Shown one piece after another: positions 25,037 to 36,500 of a stretch of DNA of 64,000 nucleotides (within the stretch, counting starts at the first letter, position 1; every line of letters starts with the position of its first letter). The stretch comes from Brevundimonas sp. NIBR10 (GTDB taxonomy: Bacteria > Pseudomonadota > Alphaproteobacteria > Caulobacterales > Caulobacteraceae), in contig NZ_CP115464.1 of assembly GCF_027912515.1 (NCBI RefSeq), forward strand, positions 1,426,001 through 1,490,000, written 5' to 3'. Under the pieces are notes generated by a model. The model worked only from the letters and a program-made list of their open reading frames with translations, was not told the DNA's origin and did no database searches. The position numbers were made by a program, and so were the translations under genes.

Positions 25037-25133
25037 GCGCCAGACCTAGACGGGCTTTGTGGCCGGGTCACATTAAAGCGCGGTCAGGATCGCCCGCCTT
25101 GCTCCCCCGCCGGGTCCGGCCGATAGTCGCGCC

Positions 25134-25883
25134 ATGAGCAAGAAGACCGACGCCTACGAAGCCGCACTGGAACAGCTCCAGATCGAACTGGTCGACAGCC
25201 AGGCCTGGGCCATCGAACAGGGGCTGAAGATCCTGATCATCTTCGAGGGCCGTGACAGCGCCGGCAAGGACGGGGCCATCAAGCGGATGACCGAATATAT
25301 GTCGGCCCGCCAGACCCGCGTCGTCGCCCTGCCCAAACCCTCCGAGCGGGAACTGGGCCAGTGGTATTTCCAGCGCTACGTGCCGCATATTCCCGGCGCC
25401 GGCGAGGTCGTGATCTTCAACCGGTCCTGGTACAATCGTGGCGGGGTCGAGCCGGTGATGGGGTTCTGCACCCCCGAACAGACGACCCAGTTCCTGAAGG
25501 ACGCGCCGCGCTTCGAGCGGATGCTGGCCGACAGCGGCGTGATCATCATCAAATTCTGGCTCGACATCTCCAAGGCCGAACAGGCGCAGCGGCTCGAGGA
25601 CCGCAAGACCGAGCCGCTCAAGCGGTTCAAGAACTCATCCCTGGACGCGGAGGCCCAGACCCGCTGGGACGCCTATTCCCAAGCCCGCGACCGGATGCTG
25701 GACGAGACCCATTCGGGCCATGCGCCCTGGATCGTGGTGGCGACCGACGACAAGAAGACCGCGCGGCTGAACATCCTGCGCCATGTCCTGCACCGGATCG
25801 GCGCGCCCGGTGTCCACTGCGAAACGCCCGACAAGGACGTCGTCTTCACTGCCGACAAGGACAAGGGTCGGCTGGCGACCTGA
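25134..25883 (+). CDS. ppk2: Polyphosphate kinase 2
   Basis: This 249-residue PPK2 protein uses polyphosphate to phosphorylate nucleotides. Walker A is FEGRDSAGKDGAIK (~residues 38-51), and the lid/Walker B part is VIFNRSWYNRGGVEPVMGF. RWDAYSQARDRML matches the family's helical lid. Single-domain length suggests a nucleoside diphosphate kinase subtype rather than the two-domain AMP kinase form. It lies alone, 74 bases before murC. Confidence 0.93.
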   Translation: MSKKTDAYEAALEQLQIELVDSQAWAIEQGLKILIIFEGRDSAGKDGAIKRMTEYMSARQTRVVALPKPSERELGQWYFQRYVPHIPGAGEVVIFNRSWYNRGGVEPVMGFCTPEQTTQFLKDAPRFERMLADSGVIIIKFWLDISKAEQAQRLEDRKTEPLKRFKNSSLDAEAQTRWDAYSQARDRMLDETHSGHAPWIVVATDDKKTARLNILRHVLHRIGAPGVHCETPDKDVVFTADKDKGRLAT

Positions 25884-25956
25884 CATCGTCATCGCCACTG
25901 TGGGCGGACGGAAACGGACAGGTGCAATCCGCGATTTCCATCGCTATGAGGCCTGA

Positions 25957-27384
25957 ATGATCGCTCGCCTTCGCCCCGTCCCGTTCGACCTCGGTCCCGT
26001 CCATTTCGTCGGTATCGGCGGCATCGGCATGAGCGGCATCGCCGAGATCATGCTCAAGATCGGCTATTCGGTTCAGGGATCGGACGCCAAGGCCAGTGCC
26101 AACACCGAGCGGCTGGAAAAGCTGGGCGCGCGCATCTTCGTCGGCCATGACGCGGCCCATGTCGGCGAGGGCGTCTCTGCGGTCGTCTATTCGACGGCGG
26201 TGAAGGCGGAAAACCCCGAGCTGAAGATCGCGCGCGAGCGCCGCATCCCCCTGGTCCGCCGGGCCGAGATGCTGGCCGAACTGATGCGGCTGCAGTTCTC
26301 GATCGCGGTGGGCGGCACCCACGGCAAGACGACGACGACGTCGATGGTGGCCTGTCTGCTGGATGCGGCCGGGCTGGACCCCACGGTGGTCAACGGCGGC
26401 ATCATCAACGCCTACGGCACCAACGCCAAGGTCGGCGACGGCGACTGGATCGTGGTCGAGGCGGACGAGAGCGACGGCAGCTTCCTGCGGCTGAAATCGA
26501 CGGTCGCCATCGTCACCAACATCGATCCCGAACACCTCGATCACTACGGCGACTTCGACAGGGTGCGTCAGGCCTTTGTGGACTTCGTCGAGAACATTCC
26601 TTTCTACGGCTTCGCGGCCGTCTGTCTCGATCATCCCGAGGTGCAGCGGCTGGTGGCCTCGATCGATAACCGACGGCTGGTCACCTACGGCATGAACCCC
26701 CAGGCCCAGGTCCGGGCCGAGAATGTCGAGATGGGCGCCGACGGATGCCGCTTCGACGTGGTCTTCCAGTCCGGCGATCCGGCGCTTGAACTGACGCGGA
26801 TCGACGGTCTGCACCTGCCCATGGCCGGCTGGCACAATGTGGCCAACTCCCTGGCCGCCATCGCCGTGGCGCGCGAGCTGGACGTCTCCGACGAGGCGAT
26901 CAAGGCGGGGTTGGCGGGCTTCGGCGGCGTCAAGCGGCGCTTCACCACCACGGGCGTCGTGAACGGCGTCCGCATCGTCGACGACTATGGCCACCACCCG
27001 GTCGAGATCGTTGCCGTCCTGAAGGCCGCGCGTCAGGTGACGGAAGGCCGGGTCATCGCGGTGATGCAGCCGCACCGCTACACCCGCCTGCGCGATCTGA
27101 TGGAAGAGTTCTCGACCAGCTTCTCCGACGCCGACCAGGTCATCATCGCCGACGTCTACCCGGCGGGCGAGGCCCCGATCGAGGGCGTGGACAAACAGGC
27201 CCTGGTCGAGGGTGTGCGCCGATACGGCCACCGCAATGTGTCGGCGCTCGAGAACGTCACCAGCCTGCCCCGCGTGATCGCCGAGGCGGCGACGGCGGGC
27301 GACGTCGTGGTCCTGCTCGGCGCCGGCGATATCACGAGCTGGGCCTATGCCCTGCCTGCGCAACTGGAAGCGCTGGGTGGCTGA
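25957..27384 (+). CDS. murC: UDP-N-acetylmuramate-L-alanine ligase
   Basis: This 475-residue Mur ligase adds L-Ala to UDP-MurNAc. The N-terminal UDP-binding motif is [15 protein letters not shown], the ATP P-loop is [15 protein letters not shown], and the central ligase part is [13 protein letters not shown] with [11 protein letters not shown]. The C-terminal domain includes [17 protein letters not shown]. Length is normal. It opens the mur-fts cluster. Its 3' end overlaps the glyoxalase-fold gene by 8 bp from the GTG chosen there. Confidence 0.96.
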   Translation: MIARLRPVPFDLGPVHFVGIGGIGMSGIAEIMLKIGYSVQGSDAKASANTERLEKLGARIFVGHDAAHVGEGVSAVVYSTAVKAENPELKIARERRIPLVRRAEMLAELMRLQFSIAVGGTHGKTTTTSMVACLLDAAGLDPTVVNGGIINAYGTNAKVGDGDWIVVEADESDGSFLRLKSTVAIVTNIDPEHLDHYGDFDRVRQAFVDFVENIPFYGFAAVCLDHPEVQRLVASIDNRRLVTYGMNPQAQVRAENVEMGADGCRFDVVFQSGDPALELTRIDGLHLPMAGWHNVANSLAAIAVARELDVSDEAIKAGLAGFGGVKRRFTTTGVVNGVRIVDDYGHHPVEIVAVLKAARQVTEGRVIAVMQPHRYTRLRDLMEEFSTSFSDADQVIIADVYPAGEAPIEGVDKQALVEGVRRYGHRNVSALENVTSLPRVIAEAATAGDVVVLLGAGDITSWAYALPAQLEALGG

Positions 27385-27748
27385 CTGGTACTCCCGGCCG
27401 GTCCTGTTCGTGTCCGACATCGAGCGGTCGCTCGCCTTCTACCGTGGCCAGCTCGGGTTTCGTGAGGACTGGCGTTACGACGAGGAGGGCGATCGCCGGA
27501 TCGTTCAGGTCAGCCGTCAGGATTGCGAATTGATCCTGACGTCGCAATGGCCGGACAAGGTCGGCGGCGGCCTGATCTTCGTCTCGCTCGACCTCGATCT
27601 TGTGACCGCGACCCGTGCCGAGTTCGAGCGACGCGGCGTCGAGGTCAAGGACGGTCGCTGGGGTTACCCCCTGATGATCGTCGCCGATCCCGACGGCAAC
27701 GAATTGTATTTTCCCTACCCCTCCGACGACGCCGAGGAACCGGCATGA
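27377..27748 (+). CDS. Glyoxalase/bleomycin-resistance-fold protein
   Basis: About 123 residues from GTG 27377, one VOC module: [20 protein letters not shown] at the start and [19 protein letters not shown] at the end, with the ligand-type Glu in GNELYF. An alternative in-frame start at 27347 would enlarge the murC overlap to 38 bp. The substrate is unknown and it may not be an antibiotic-binding protein. It is locked between murC and murB by overlapping ends, so it is expressed with wall synthesis. Confidence 0.8.
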   Translation: MADWYSRPVLFVSDIERSLAFYRGQLGFREDWRYDEEGDRRIVQVSRQDCELILTSQWPDKVGGGLIFVSLDLDLVTATRAEFERRGVEVKDGRWGYPLMIVADPDGNELYFPYPSDDAEEPA

Positions 27749-28644
27749 CCTGGCGTGACACTCTTCCTGCCGTGCGCGGCAAGCTGCTGCGCGACGAGCC
27801 GCTGGCGCCCTTCACCTGGTTCCGGGTCGGGGGGACGGCCGAGGCGCTGTTCATTCCGGCTGACCCGGAGGACCTCGCTGACTTCCTGAAGGCGCTGGAT
27901 CCGTCCGTGCCTGTGACGGTCCTGGGCGTCGGCTCGAACGTCATCGTCCGCGACGGCGGGGTAGAGGGGGTCGTGATCCGGCTGGCCGGCCGTCCCTTCG
28001 CGGGCATAACGACCGAAGGTGACAGGATCACTGCCGGGGCGGGCGCGCTCGACGCCATGGTCGCCAAGGCCTCGGCCAAGGCGGGGCTGGCAGGTCTGGA
28101 GTTCTATGCCGGCATTCCCGGCACGATCGGCGGCGCCCTGACGATGAACGCCGGCTGCTATGGCGCGGAGACCAAGGACGTCCTGGTCTCGGCCTGGGGC
28201 CTGACGCGGGCCGCGGAGCGGGTCGATTATGCGCTCTCCGACTTCGGCTATACCTACCGCCACTCACAGGCCCCCGCCGACATCCTCTGGATCGAGGCCG
28301 TCTATCGCGGCACGCCCGACGATCCGGCTGCGGTCGCGGCCCGGATCAGTGAGATCACCGCCCGACGCGAAACCACCCAGCCGATCCGCGAAAAGACCGG
28401 CGGCTCGACCTTCAAGAACCCGCCCGGCCACTCGTCCTGGAAGCTGGTCGACGATGCGGGCTGGCGCGGCAAGCCTCATGGCGGCGCGAAATTCTCGGAG
28501 CTGCACTCCAACTTCATGATCAATTTCGACGACGCGAGCGCCGCCGACATCGAGGGCCTGGGCGAGGCGGTACGCGCCGATGTGCTGGCCAAGGCAGGCG
28601 TGCAACTGGAGTGGGAGATCAAGCGGATCGGGCGTGCAGGCTAA
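27745..28644 (+). CDS. murB: UDP-N-acetylenolpyruvoylglucosamine reductase
   Basis: This 300-residue FAD enzyme makes UDP-MurNAc. It has [15 protein letters not shown], the FAD-binding [36 protein letters not shown], and the catalytic Ser in [12 protein letters not shown]-terminal [15 protein letters not shown] segment fits type II MurB enzymes. ATG overlaps the glyoxalase-fold stop (ATGA). Next on the strand is a separate promoter at 28678 and the b561 fusion gene. Confidence 0.95.
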   Translation: MTWRDTLPAVRGKLLRDEPLAPFTWFRVGGTAEALFIPADPEDLADFLKALDPSVPVTVLGVGSNVIVRDGGVEGVVIRLAGRPFAGITTEGDRITAGAGALDAMVAKASAKAGLAGLEFYAGIPGTIGGALTMNAGCYGAETKDVLVSAWGLTRAAERVDYALSDFGYTYRHSQAPADILWIEAVYRGTPDDPAAVAARISEITARRETTQPIREKTGGSTFKNPPGHSSWKLVDDAGWRGKPHGGAKFSELHSNFMINFDDASAADIEGLGEAVRADVLAKAGVQLEWEIKRIGRAG

Positions 28645-28677
28645 TCGCGCGGCCTCGCGGTCGATCAAACTGCCTTA

Positions 28678-28706
28678 TTGAAACAATCACTGTGGCGGAT
28701 TAGGTT
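28678..28706 (+). promoter_or_regulatory. Candidate promoter upstream of the b561-YceI gene
   Basis: TTGAAA (28678-28683), a 17-base spacer and TAGGTT (28701-28706) sit 31 bases before ATG 28737. The patch is AT-rich against its surroundings. Expression of the fusion gene may thus be separate from murB. Confidence 0.4.
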
Positions 28707-28736
28707 GTCGGACACCGCCGGATCGGACGGGACGCC

Positions 28737-30047
28737 ATGAGCCAGTTGAACGACAACCTCCCGTCCCCCTCGGCCCGGTACGGTGCCGTGGCGATGGGAC
28801 TGCACTGGGCGATCGCCCTTCTGATCGTGTTCGAGATCGGCCTGGGCTGGCGGATGGACGGACCGCCGGGGGCCACGACCTTTGCGGTCTATCAACTGCA
28901 CAAGTCGATCGGGATCAGCATTCTGATCCTGACCCTGGCGCGCATCGCCTGGCGGGTCGGCCATCGTCCGCCTGCGTCGGTCGGCGGCCATGTCTGGGAG
29001 CGGCGTCTGGCGGGGTGGGTCCACCTGGGCTTCTATCTGCTGCTGCTGGCCATTCCGTTGAGCGGCTGGCTGATCGTGTCGGCGTCGCGAACCGGGATCG
29101 GCACCGTCCTGTTCGGCCTGATCCCCTTTCCGCACCTGCCGGGCGTCCCGGGTCTGGAGCCCGCGACCAAGGCGGCGGTCGAGCAGGCCGCCGAGAGCGC
29201 TCACAGGCTGCTGGGCTGGGCCCTGTACGGCCTTCTGGCGCTCCATGTCGCGGGGGCTCTGAAGCACCATCTGATCGATCGGGATCAGGGCCTGTCCCGG
29301 ATGCTGCCGGGGCCGTCGGCGGTTCGGCTGGTCAGCCGAAGGTTGGTCGGGGTCGCAGTGGCGGTCGTGTTGACGCTGGCGGCGGCGGCCCTCTATCCCT
29401 GGATCACGGCGAAGGTGCCGGTACCCGCGTCCGCGCCCGAACCGGCCGCGACGGTCCAGGCCGAGGCCGCGTCTGTGACTGTCCCTGCCGTCGCCGATCC
29501 GTCTGCGCCGGTCGAGGCCGATGCAGTCGAGACGCCCGCCGTACCGTCCCGCTGGACGGTCAACCGCGCGCAGTCGCGGCTGTCGTTCTCGACCAGCCAG
29601 TCGGGATCGCCGATCCGGGGCCGGTTCGCAGACTGGTCGGCCGACATTCTGTTCTCGCCGGACGCGCTGGACGCCTCGCGCGTCCGTGTCACGGTCGCCA
29701 TGGCCAGTTTCGCCACCGAGGACAGCGACAGCCAGGGGGTGCTGGGCGGGTCCCAGTGGTTCGACACGGCAAGCCATGCCGAGGCGGTCTTCTCCGCCGA
29801 GCGGTTCCGGGCCTTGGGCGGCGACCGCTACGAGGCGCGCGGGTCGCTGCGGCTCAAGGGCGTCACGCGCGGGGCCGTCGTGCGCTTTACCTTGAACATC
29901 GAGGGCGACACGGCCCGGATGACGGGTACCGCATCCCTGGACCGCACGGCCTTCGGTGTCGGGACCGGCGAGTGGGCGGGAACGGACGACATCCCGGCCC
30001 AGGTCGCCGTGGACGTGACGATCGTCGCGGCGCGGTCGGATCGATGA
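28737..30047 (+). CDS. Cytochrome b561-YceI fusion protein
   Basis: This 436-residue protein joins two domains. Residues ~10-185 are a di-haem cytochrome b561 with four helices and candidate haem His residues (MGLHWAIALL, YQLHKSIGI, RLLGWALYGLLALHVAGALKHH). Residues ~195-220 are an extra transmembrane helix, then a Pro/Ala linker (~225-275). Residues ~278-430 are a YceI lipocalin-like isoprenoid-binding domain (RWTVNRAQSRLSFSTSQ, GVTRGAVVRFTLNIEG). b561 and YceI are often adjacent genes; here they are one chain. It probably handles quinone- or isoprenoid-linked electron transfer at the inner membrane, which is inference. Confidence 0.9.
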   Translation: MSQLNDNLPSPSARYGAVAMGLHWAIALLIVFEIGLGWRMDGPPGATTFAVYQLHKSIGISILILTLARIAWRVGHRPPASVGGHVWERRLAGWVHLGFYLLLLAIPLSGWLIVSASRTGIGTVLFGLIPFPHLPGVPGLEPATKAAVEQAAESAHRLLGWALYGLLALHVAGALKHHLIDRDQGLSRMLPGPSAVRLVSRRLVGVAVAVVLTLAAAALYPWITAKVPVPASAPEPAATVQAEAASVTVPAVADPSAPVEADAVETPAVPSRWTVNRAQSRLSFSTSQSGSPIRGRFADWSADILFSPDALDASRVRVTVAMASFATEDSDSQGVLGGSQWFDTASHAEAVFSAERFRALGGDRYEARGSLRLKGVTRGAVVRFTLNIEGDTARMTGTASLDRTAFGVGTGEWAGTDDIPAQVAVDVTIVAARSDR

Positions 30048-30177
30048 GCCTGCGCCCCCTGCTGCCGCCGTCATGGGCGAGCGAATATCCCGGACTTCGA
30101 GCGTCAAAGTAAACGCGGTGTAAACCATGGCGGGGGGATCAAGGGCATCGGCCGCTCCCTCCAGTCCCCGGAACACG

Positions 30178-31116
30178 ATGTCCCGTCCGCTTTCCGAGCT
30201 TCACGTCGCCGTCCTGATGGGCGGCCTGTCCTCGGAGCGCGAGGTCTCGCTGACCTCCGGCAAGGGCTGCGCCGATGCCCTGGAAGGGCAGGTCGCCCGG
30301 GTGTCGCGCGTCGACGCGGGACGCGACCTGGCTCAGGTGCTGGCCGATCTGAAACCCGACGTTGTCTTCAACGCCCTGCACGGCGACTGGGGCGAAGACG
30401 GGTGTGTCCAGGGCGTGCTCGAGACGCTGGACATCCCCTACACCCACTCCGGCGTCCTGGCCTCGGCCCTGTCGATGGACAAGGACAAGTGCAAGGCCGT
30501 GCTGAGCGCCGCGGGGGTCGTCGTGCCCGGCGGCGGGCTGTTCGACCGGCACGAGGTCGCGCGCGGCCACGTCATCCCACCCCCCTATGTGATCAAGCCC
30601 AATGCTGAGGGGTCGTCCGTCGGGGTCTATGTGGTGCGCGAGGGGGCCAACGGCCCGGTCACGGAAGTCGGCGAGGACAGCTGGACCTATGGCGACCTGG
30701 TCATGGTCGAGCCCTTCATCCCCGGCAAGGAACTGTGCGTCGCCGTGGTTGGGGATACGTCCGGGCCGCGCGCCCTGACGGTGACCGACATCACCCCGAC
30801 CAAGGGTTTCTACGACTACGAGGCCAAATACGCGCCCGGTGGCTCTGTCCATGTGCTGCCGGCCGTCCTGCCCGATCACGTGTTCGAGGCGGCGCTGCGT
30901 CAGGCGGAACTGGCGCACACCGCCATGGGCTGTCGCGGGGTGTCGCGAAGCGATTTCCGTTATGACGATGTTAAGGACGAATTGGTCTTTCTGGAGGTCA
31001 ACACGCAGCCCGGCATGACCCCGACCTCTCTGGTGCCAGAGCAGGCCGCCTATGTCGGGATGTCGTATCAAGACCTTGTCCGGTGGATCGTGGAGGACGC
31101 CTCATGCCCGCGGTAG
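30178..31116 (+). CDS. ddl: D-alanine-D-alanine ligase
   Basis: This 312-residue ATP-grasp enzyme makes the D-Ala-D-Ala dipeptide. Motifs seen are [51 protein letters not shown] (ATP-grasp) and [23 protein letters not shown] 30178 is preferred over the in-frame 30127 because homology begins there. It overlaps ftsQ by 13 bp. Confidence 0.95.
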   Translation: MSRPLSELHVAVLMGGLSSEREVSLTSGKGCADALEGQVARVSRVDAGRDLAQVLADLKPDVVFNALHGDWGEDGCVQGVLETLDIPYTHSGVLASALSMDKDKCKAVLSAAGVVVPGGGLFDRHEVARGHVIPPPYVIKPNAEGSSVGVYVVREGANGPVTEVGEDSWTYGDLVMVEPFIPGKELCVAVVGDTSGPRALTVTDITPTKGFYDYEAKYAPGGSVHVLPAVLPDHVFEAALRQAELAHTAMGCRGVSRSDFRYDDVKDELVFLEVNTQPGMTPTSLVPEQAAYVGMSYQDLVRWIVEDASCPR

Positions 31117-32009
31117 TTCGCGGCGGTCGGCGACAGAGTTCGGCATCGGCTCCCCAGCGCGGCGCGACCTCCCCCAAGCGGGGCGGTCAGGCCAAGGGCG
31201 CGCGCGGGGGCGGAAACGCTCCGGTCGTCGGCGGCAAGTTCGCGGCGGTGGGCAAGCTCGACCTGTCACCCCGCGCCGTCGTCATTTCCATTCTCGCCGG
31301 TGTCGTCGTTCTGGGGGCCGTTCTGGCCACGGGCGCACGGGCCGAGCGGATCGGCGCGTCCCTGAGCCACGGCATGGACAGCATGACCGCTGGCATGGGC
31401 CTGTCGCTGCGTCGCGTCCACATCACGGGAGCCTCGGCCGAAGCCACACCGGCGATCCAGCAGGCGCTGCAACTTCAGGCCGGCCAGCCGATCACCAGTC
31501 TCGATCTCGACGCCCTGCGTGGCCGGGTCCAGTCGGTGGGCTGGGTCAAGGAGGCGAGGGTGGTGCGTCTGTTGCCCGACACCCTGATCGTCGAAGTCAC
31601 GGAACACGACCGTCTGGCCGTCTGGCAGACCGGCGGAAAGACCTTCGTCATCGACGCCAACGGCAAGGCCATCCCGGGCGCTGACGCCGGTCGTTATCCC
31701 CAGTTGCCTCTCGTCGTCGGCAAGGGTGCCGACACCGCCGCCGCCGACCTTTTGCCGTTGCTGGCCCAGCGTCCGCGCCTGGCCGGGCGGATCGACGCCA
31801 TGGTGCGGGTCGATGAGCGCCGCTGGGACCTGCGACTCAAGGACGGCAGCCTGATCCAGCTGCCCGCCGTCGATCAGGATTCGGCCCTGATCCGGCTGGA
31901 TGCGCTGGATCAGCGCGACCGGCTGCTCGACCTCGGGTTCGCCCGCGTCGATCTCAGAACCCCCGACACTATCGCCGTGCGCCCCGGCGCTGGAGCGGCC
32001 CCCGCGTGA
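31104..32009 (+). CDS. ftsQ: Cell division protein FtsQ
   Basis: This 301-residue bitopic divisome protein has a long basic, Gly/Arg/Pro-rich cytoplasmic tail (~1-55), one transmembrane helix ([20 protein letters not shown]) and a POTRA domain ([20 protein letters not shown]). The FtsQ beta domain follows ([19 protein letters not shown] ...). FtsQ joins FtsL and FtsB and recruits late division proteins. ftsL and ftsB are not next to it. ftsA follows after 25 bases. Confidence 0.93.
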   Translation: MPAVVRGGRRQSSASAPQRGATSPKRGGQAKGARGGGNAPVVGGKFAAVGKLDLSPRAVVISILAGVVVLGAVLATGARAERIGASLSHGMDSMTAGMGLSLRRVHITGASAEATPAIQQALQLQAGQPITSLDLDALRGRVQSVGWVKEARVVRLLPDTLIVEVTEHDRLAVWQTGGKTFVIDANGKAIPGADAGRYPQLPLVVGKGADTAAADLLPLLAQRPRLAGRIDAMVRVDERRWDLRLKDGSLIQLPAVDQDSALIRLDALDQRDRLLDLGFARVDLRTPDTIAVRPGAGAAPA

Positions 32010-32034
32010 CCCTGTTTGAAGTGAGGCTTTCCCG

Positions 32035-33357
32035 ATGACCGGACGCAGAAGCGATCCCGCCACCGAGGCCGCCAAGGCCGCCCGCGCGCCCGTGGTGGCC
32101 GCGCTCGACCTGGGCCAGTCCAAGGTCGCCTGCTTCATCATGAAGCCCGAGGGCGTGCGTCACGCCGACCGTACCATCCGCGTGGCGGGGGCCAGTCACG
32201 TCCAGTCGCGCGGCGTGCGCGGCGGGGCCATCGTCAACATGGACGAGGCGGCCCAGGCCATCGGCCAGGCCGTCGAGCGCGCCGAACGCTCGGCCGGCGC
32301 GCCCGTGTCGGGCGTCATCGTCTCAACCGCCATCGGCCAGATGGCCAGCCACCGGGTCCAGGCCAGGGTGTCGCTGGGGGCCAATCCGGTCGGTGACGGC
32401 GACCTGGCCCGCGCCATCGCCATGGCCCTGGCCCAGATCCGCTACCCCAATCGCCGCCCGATCCACGTCCTGCCGATCGGCTGGTCGGTGGACGGCGCGC
32501 GTGGCGTCCACGATCCGCGCGCCATGCGCGGCGCGTCGCTGGGCCTCGATCTGCTGGTCGTGTCCATGGCCGAGAGCGCGTTTGCTTCGCTGAGCCATTG
32601 CCTGGAGCTGGCCCACCTGGACCTTCAGGGTGTGGCCGCCGCCCCCGTCGTCTCGTCGCTCGCCGCGCTGGAAGAGGACGAGATGGACCTGGGCTGTGTC
32701 TGCATCGACATGGGCGGAGGCTCGACCTCGGCCGCCGTCTGGGGCGGACGCAGTTTGCTGCACATCGAGTCGCTGAACGTCGGTGGCGACCATGTCACGG
32801 CCGACATCGCGCGCGGCCTCTCGACGTCCAAGGCCGGGGCCGAACGGCTCAAGACCCTGCACGGCTCGGCCATGGCCAGCGCCAACGAGGACCGCGAGAT
32901 GCTGGAGGCCCCGCCCCGTGGCGAGGACCCGTCCGCCGGCCCCGTCATCGTGCCCCGCGCCATGCTCAAGACCGTCATCGCTCCGCGCGTCGAGGAGACG
33001 CTGGAGCTGCTGCGCGACCGGCTGCGGAACGCGGGCGTGGGTCTGGAGCCGGGCGCGGGCCTGGTCCTGACCGGCGGCGCGAGCCAGCTCAACGGGGTGC
33101 GCGAACTGGCCGTGCGGGTGTTCGACCGGCCGGTGCGGCTGGGCCGGCCCCAGCGCGCGCCGCACATGGCCGACGCCGCATCGGGCCCGGCCTTCTGTTC
33201 CTCGGCCGGCGTGCTGTTGCGCGCCGCCTATGGTCCGCGCGAGGCGGTCTCGGCCCGCAAGCTGATGTCGCGCCAGATTTCGGCCGCCGACGCCCCCAAG
33301 GTGCATCGTGGCAACGTTGTCGCACGGGCAGCAGGCTGGCTTCGCGAAAACCTCTGA
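32035..33357 (+). CDS. ftsA: Cell division protein FtsA
   Basis: This 440-residue actin-like ATPase tethers FtsZ to the membrane. Visible are phosphate-1 ALDLGQSKVACFIM, the 1C insertion region, phosphate-2 CVCIDMGGGSTSAAVWGG, the adenosine motif LVLTGGASQLNGVRELA, and the C-terminal amphipathic helix VVARAAGWLREN. An Arg/Lys-rich N-terminal extension of ~20 residues precedes the fold. In many bacteria ftsZ comes next; here a TonB receptor gene intervenes. Confidence 0.95.
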   Translation: MTGRRSDPATEAAKAARAPVVAALDLGQSKVACFIMKPEGVRHADRTIRVAGASHVQSRGVRGGAIVNMDEAAQAIGQAVERAERSAGAPVSGVIVSTAIGQMASHRVQARVSLGANPVGDGDLARAIAMALAQIRYPNRRPIHVLPIGWSVDGARGVHDPRAMRGASLGLDLLVVSMAESAFASLSHCLELAHLDLQGVAAAPVVSSLAALEEDEMDLGCVCIDMGGGSTSAAVWGGRSLLHIESLNVGGDHVTADIARGLSTSKAGAERLKTLHGSAMASANEDREMLEAPPRGEDPSAGPVIVPRAMLKTVIAPRVEETLELLRDRLRNAGVGLEPGAGLVLTGGASQLNGVRELAVRVFDRPVRLGRPQRAPHMADAASGPAFCSSAGVLLRAAYGPREAVSARKLMSRQISAADAPKVHRGNVVARAAGWLRENL

Positions 33358-33440
33358 TATCCCAGTTGCATAAGCGTCGCGGCACCGTGTCCGGACTGTG
33401 ACCCGATTGTAACATCCAGACCGAAGTGTGGCCGCAAAGC

Positions 33441-33459
33441 GGTCGCAATGGTTGCGACC
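33441..33459. promoter_or_regulatory. Perfect dyad upstream of the TonB-receptor gene
   Basis: GGTCGCAA-TGG-TTGCGACC has 8-bp perfect arms, 86 bp before ATG 33545, in the 187-bp gap after ftsA. A near-canonical ribosome-binding site is lacking (CCTCCAAAATG). The dyad is a reasonable operator or 5'-UTR hairpin. The regulator is unknown. Confidence 0.4.
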
Positions 33460-33544
33460 CCGCCATTTTCCTCTAATCCCGACAGCAGCGCGTGGTCCAA
33501 CTCTCCGGGGCCACGATTCTGTTTTTAACGTTGGGGCCTCCAAA

Positions 33545-36500
33545 ATGCTTTTGAAGCGCAAGTATCTCTTCGGCACGACGATCATCGCGGGCATGATCGC
33601 CGCCTCGGCTCCGGCCTTCGCCCAGACGGCCCCGGCCGCCCAGGACGACGAGACCCAGGTCGAAGAAGTCGTCGTCACCGGTTCGCGTATCCGTCGCGAC
33701 CCGACCACGGCCCCGACGCCGCTGATCCAGGTCACGCAGGACCAACTGCTGCAGACCGGCCTGTCGACCGTGATCGACTACCTGGCCACCATCCCCGCCC
33801 TGTCGAACTCGGTCGTGCCTTCGGACACCACGGGCTCGGGCCTGAACGACGGTGGTCTGTCGCTGCCGAACCTGCGCTCGCTGGGCACCGGCCGTACCCT
33901 GACCCTGGTTGACGGTCGCCGTCACGTGGGTTCGCAGGCCGGCTCGCTGGCCGTCGACATCGACACCATTCCCCGCCTGCTGATCCAGAACATCGAGATC
34001 GTCACCGGCGGTGCCTCGTCGGTCTACGGCGCTGACGCCGTTTCCGGCGTGCTGAACTTCGTGCTGCGCAAGGACTTCGAAGGTCTCGAAGTCGACGCCA
34101 ACTACGCCTGGATCAACCAGGACGGCCAGGAATCCAAGCGCGTCTCGGCCGTCATCGGCCAGAACTTCTTCGACGACCGCCTGAACCTGTACGCCCACGC
34201 CGAATACGAAAAGATCGATGAAGTCCTGTCGACCGACATCGACTGGCTGCGCCGCTCGCCGACCCTTTTCGGCATCGACGCCGATCCGACCGCGGCCGCC
34301 AACGGCCCGAACGACGACGGCAAGCTCGACAACATCATCATCATGTCGAACGAAATGCGCCGCCTGGATCGCCCGCGGTGGGGTTCGACCACCCTGGCCA
34401 ACAACCAGCAGCCCAGCGCGCTGAATGAACCGAACGTGCCGATCGCGTCCTGCACGGCCTACAACGCCGCGGCCTGCTATTCGGTCGATCCGGCCAAGAC
34501 CTACTGGTATGAAGGCACGACCGCCCGTCTGGCCAACTTCGGCCAGCGCCTGGGCAACACCGGTGCCAGCCGCCCGCTGAACATCGGCGGCGACGGCGAA
34601 TCGCCCGTCCTGTTCGCGACCGAGAACCGTATCCCGTCTTCGGAATCGCAGCGCTACCAGGTCGGCGGCACCTTCGCCGTCACCGACAGCATCAACCTGT
34701 ACGCCGAAGCCAAGTACATCACCGAGAGCACGATCGACGCCTCTCAGCCGACCTTCTTCGACGTCTATCTGGCTGACGTGACCGCCGCCAACCGGGTCAA
34801 CACCCTGCTCGGCACCGGCACGTTCCAGATGCGCTATTCGGACAACGCCTTCCTGCCGGCGAACGTCAAGGCCGCCATTCTGGCCAACCAGGTCGTGACC
34901 TACAACGCTCCGACCGTGACGGCGGCCGGTACCGCGCAAGCGACGACCACCAACCGCCAGTGGGCCGACCACCGCCTGTTCGGGCCCCAGCGCTTCCAGG
35001 ACAACACGCGCGACCTGCAACGCTACGTCGTCGCCATGAACGGGTCCTATGACAGCGTTCTGTTCGTCAAGAACTTCGACTGGGACATCTCCTACACCTA
35101 CGGCAAGGTCGAGAACACGAACATCGAGAACGGCGTCGACGTCGAGCGCTTCAACTGGGCGGCCGATTCCGTAGTCGACACCGCCGGCGTTCTCGGCACC
35201 CCCGGTGCCATCGTCTGCCGCGCCAAGCTGATCGTCGCCCAGAACCCGACCGTCGCTTCCGGTCAACTGGCCGACGCCTTCCGCGGTGGCGATCTGCGCA
35301 ACAGCCCGACGGCCCTGGCCTCGATCAATTCCTGCCAGCCGCTGAACATCTTCGGTGCCGGCAACCAGAGCCAGGCCGGCCTCGACTATGTGAAGGCCTT
35401 CATCACCGTCAACGAAGAGAACCAGCAGGAAGACGCCATCGCTTCGGTGTCCGGACAGCTGTGGGACTTCTGGGGTGCCGGCGCCATCGGCGTCGCCCTG
35501 GGCGCGGAATACCGCAAGGAAACCACCTCGGGCATCGGTCGTTCGACCACGACCGGCGATCGCTTCCTGTTCCTGAACACCGGTGCCGACTTCCCGGAAG
35601 CCTCCTACGACTCGCAGGAAGCCTTCGCCGAGCTATCGATCCCGCTGATCCGCGACAGCTTCCTGGGTGAATACGCCGAACTGAGCGGTTCGTACCGTTA
35701 CGCCGACTACTCCACCGTCGGCGAAACCGAAGTGTACGGCGTCAACTTCGTCTATCGCCCGGTCAGCGACATCGCGTTCAAGACCAGCTTCAACTCCTCG
35801 ATCCGCGTGCCGTCGCTGGGTGAGAACTTCTCGCCGCGCAGCCAGACCTTCTCGAACGGCTTCGTCGATCCCTGCTCCACGGCCAGCATCACGGCAGCCA
35901 CCCTGGCCGCCGACATCCGCGCCAACCGGATCGCCAACTGCACCACCCTGGCCGCTGCCAAGGGTCTGGCCTATGACTTCGCCGGCACCACCGGTTCGCC
36001 GGACGATGACTACGCTCCGCTGTACGCTTCGGGCGTCGCCGGGGTGAACGGCGGCAACCCGTTCCTCCAGCCTGAAGAGTCGGACTCCTTCACCTTCTCG
36101 ACCGTGTTCCAGCCCCGGTTCATCCCGAACCTGGACCTGGTGCTCGACTACTACGAGATCGAGATCACCAATGTGATCGCGGCGGTGACGGCCCCGGCCG
36201 CAGCGGCCAACTGCGTCAGCGGCCCGACCCTGAACACCGCGGCCTGCGCGACCATCTTCCGCAACAACCCGGCCGCGGCCGGCACGACGGCGGTTCTCCG
36301 CTCCGAGGCCTTCAAGGTCGGCGGCACGGGCACGACCGATCCGATCGGCGGCTTCATCCAGGGCTCGGTGAACTTCGCCAAGCGCACCGTTCGCGGCCTG
36401 GACTTCACGGCGCGCTACTCGTTCGACACCGAGGAAATGCTGGGTCGCAACTGGGGTCAGTTCAACTACTCGCTGAACGGTTCCTGGCTGATCGAGCAGA

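Noticed and set aside
33473..35266. 597-codon minus-strand frame
   Set aside because: Antisense of the TonB receptor; the long opening follows from its extreme third-position C bias.
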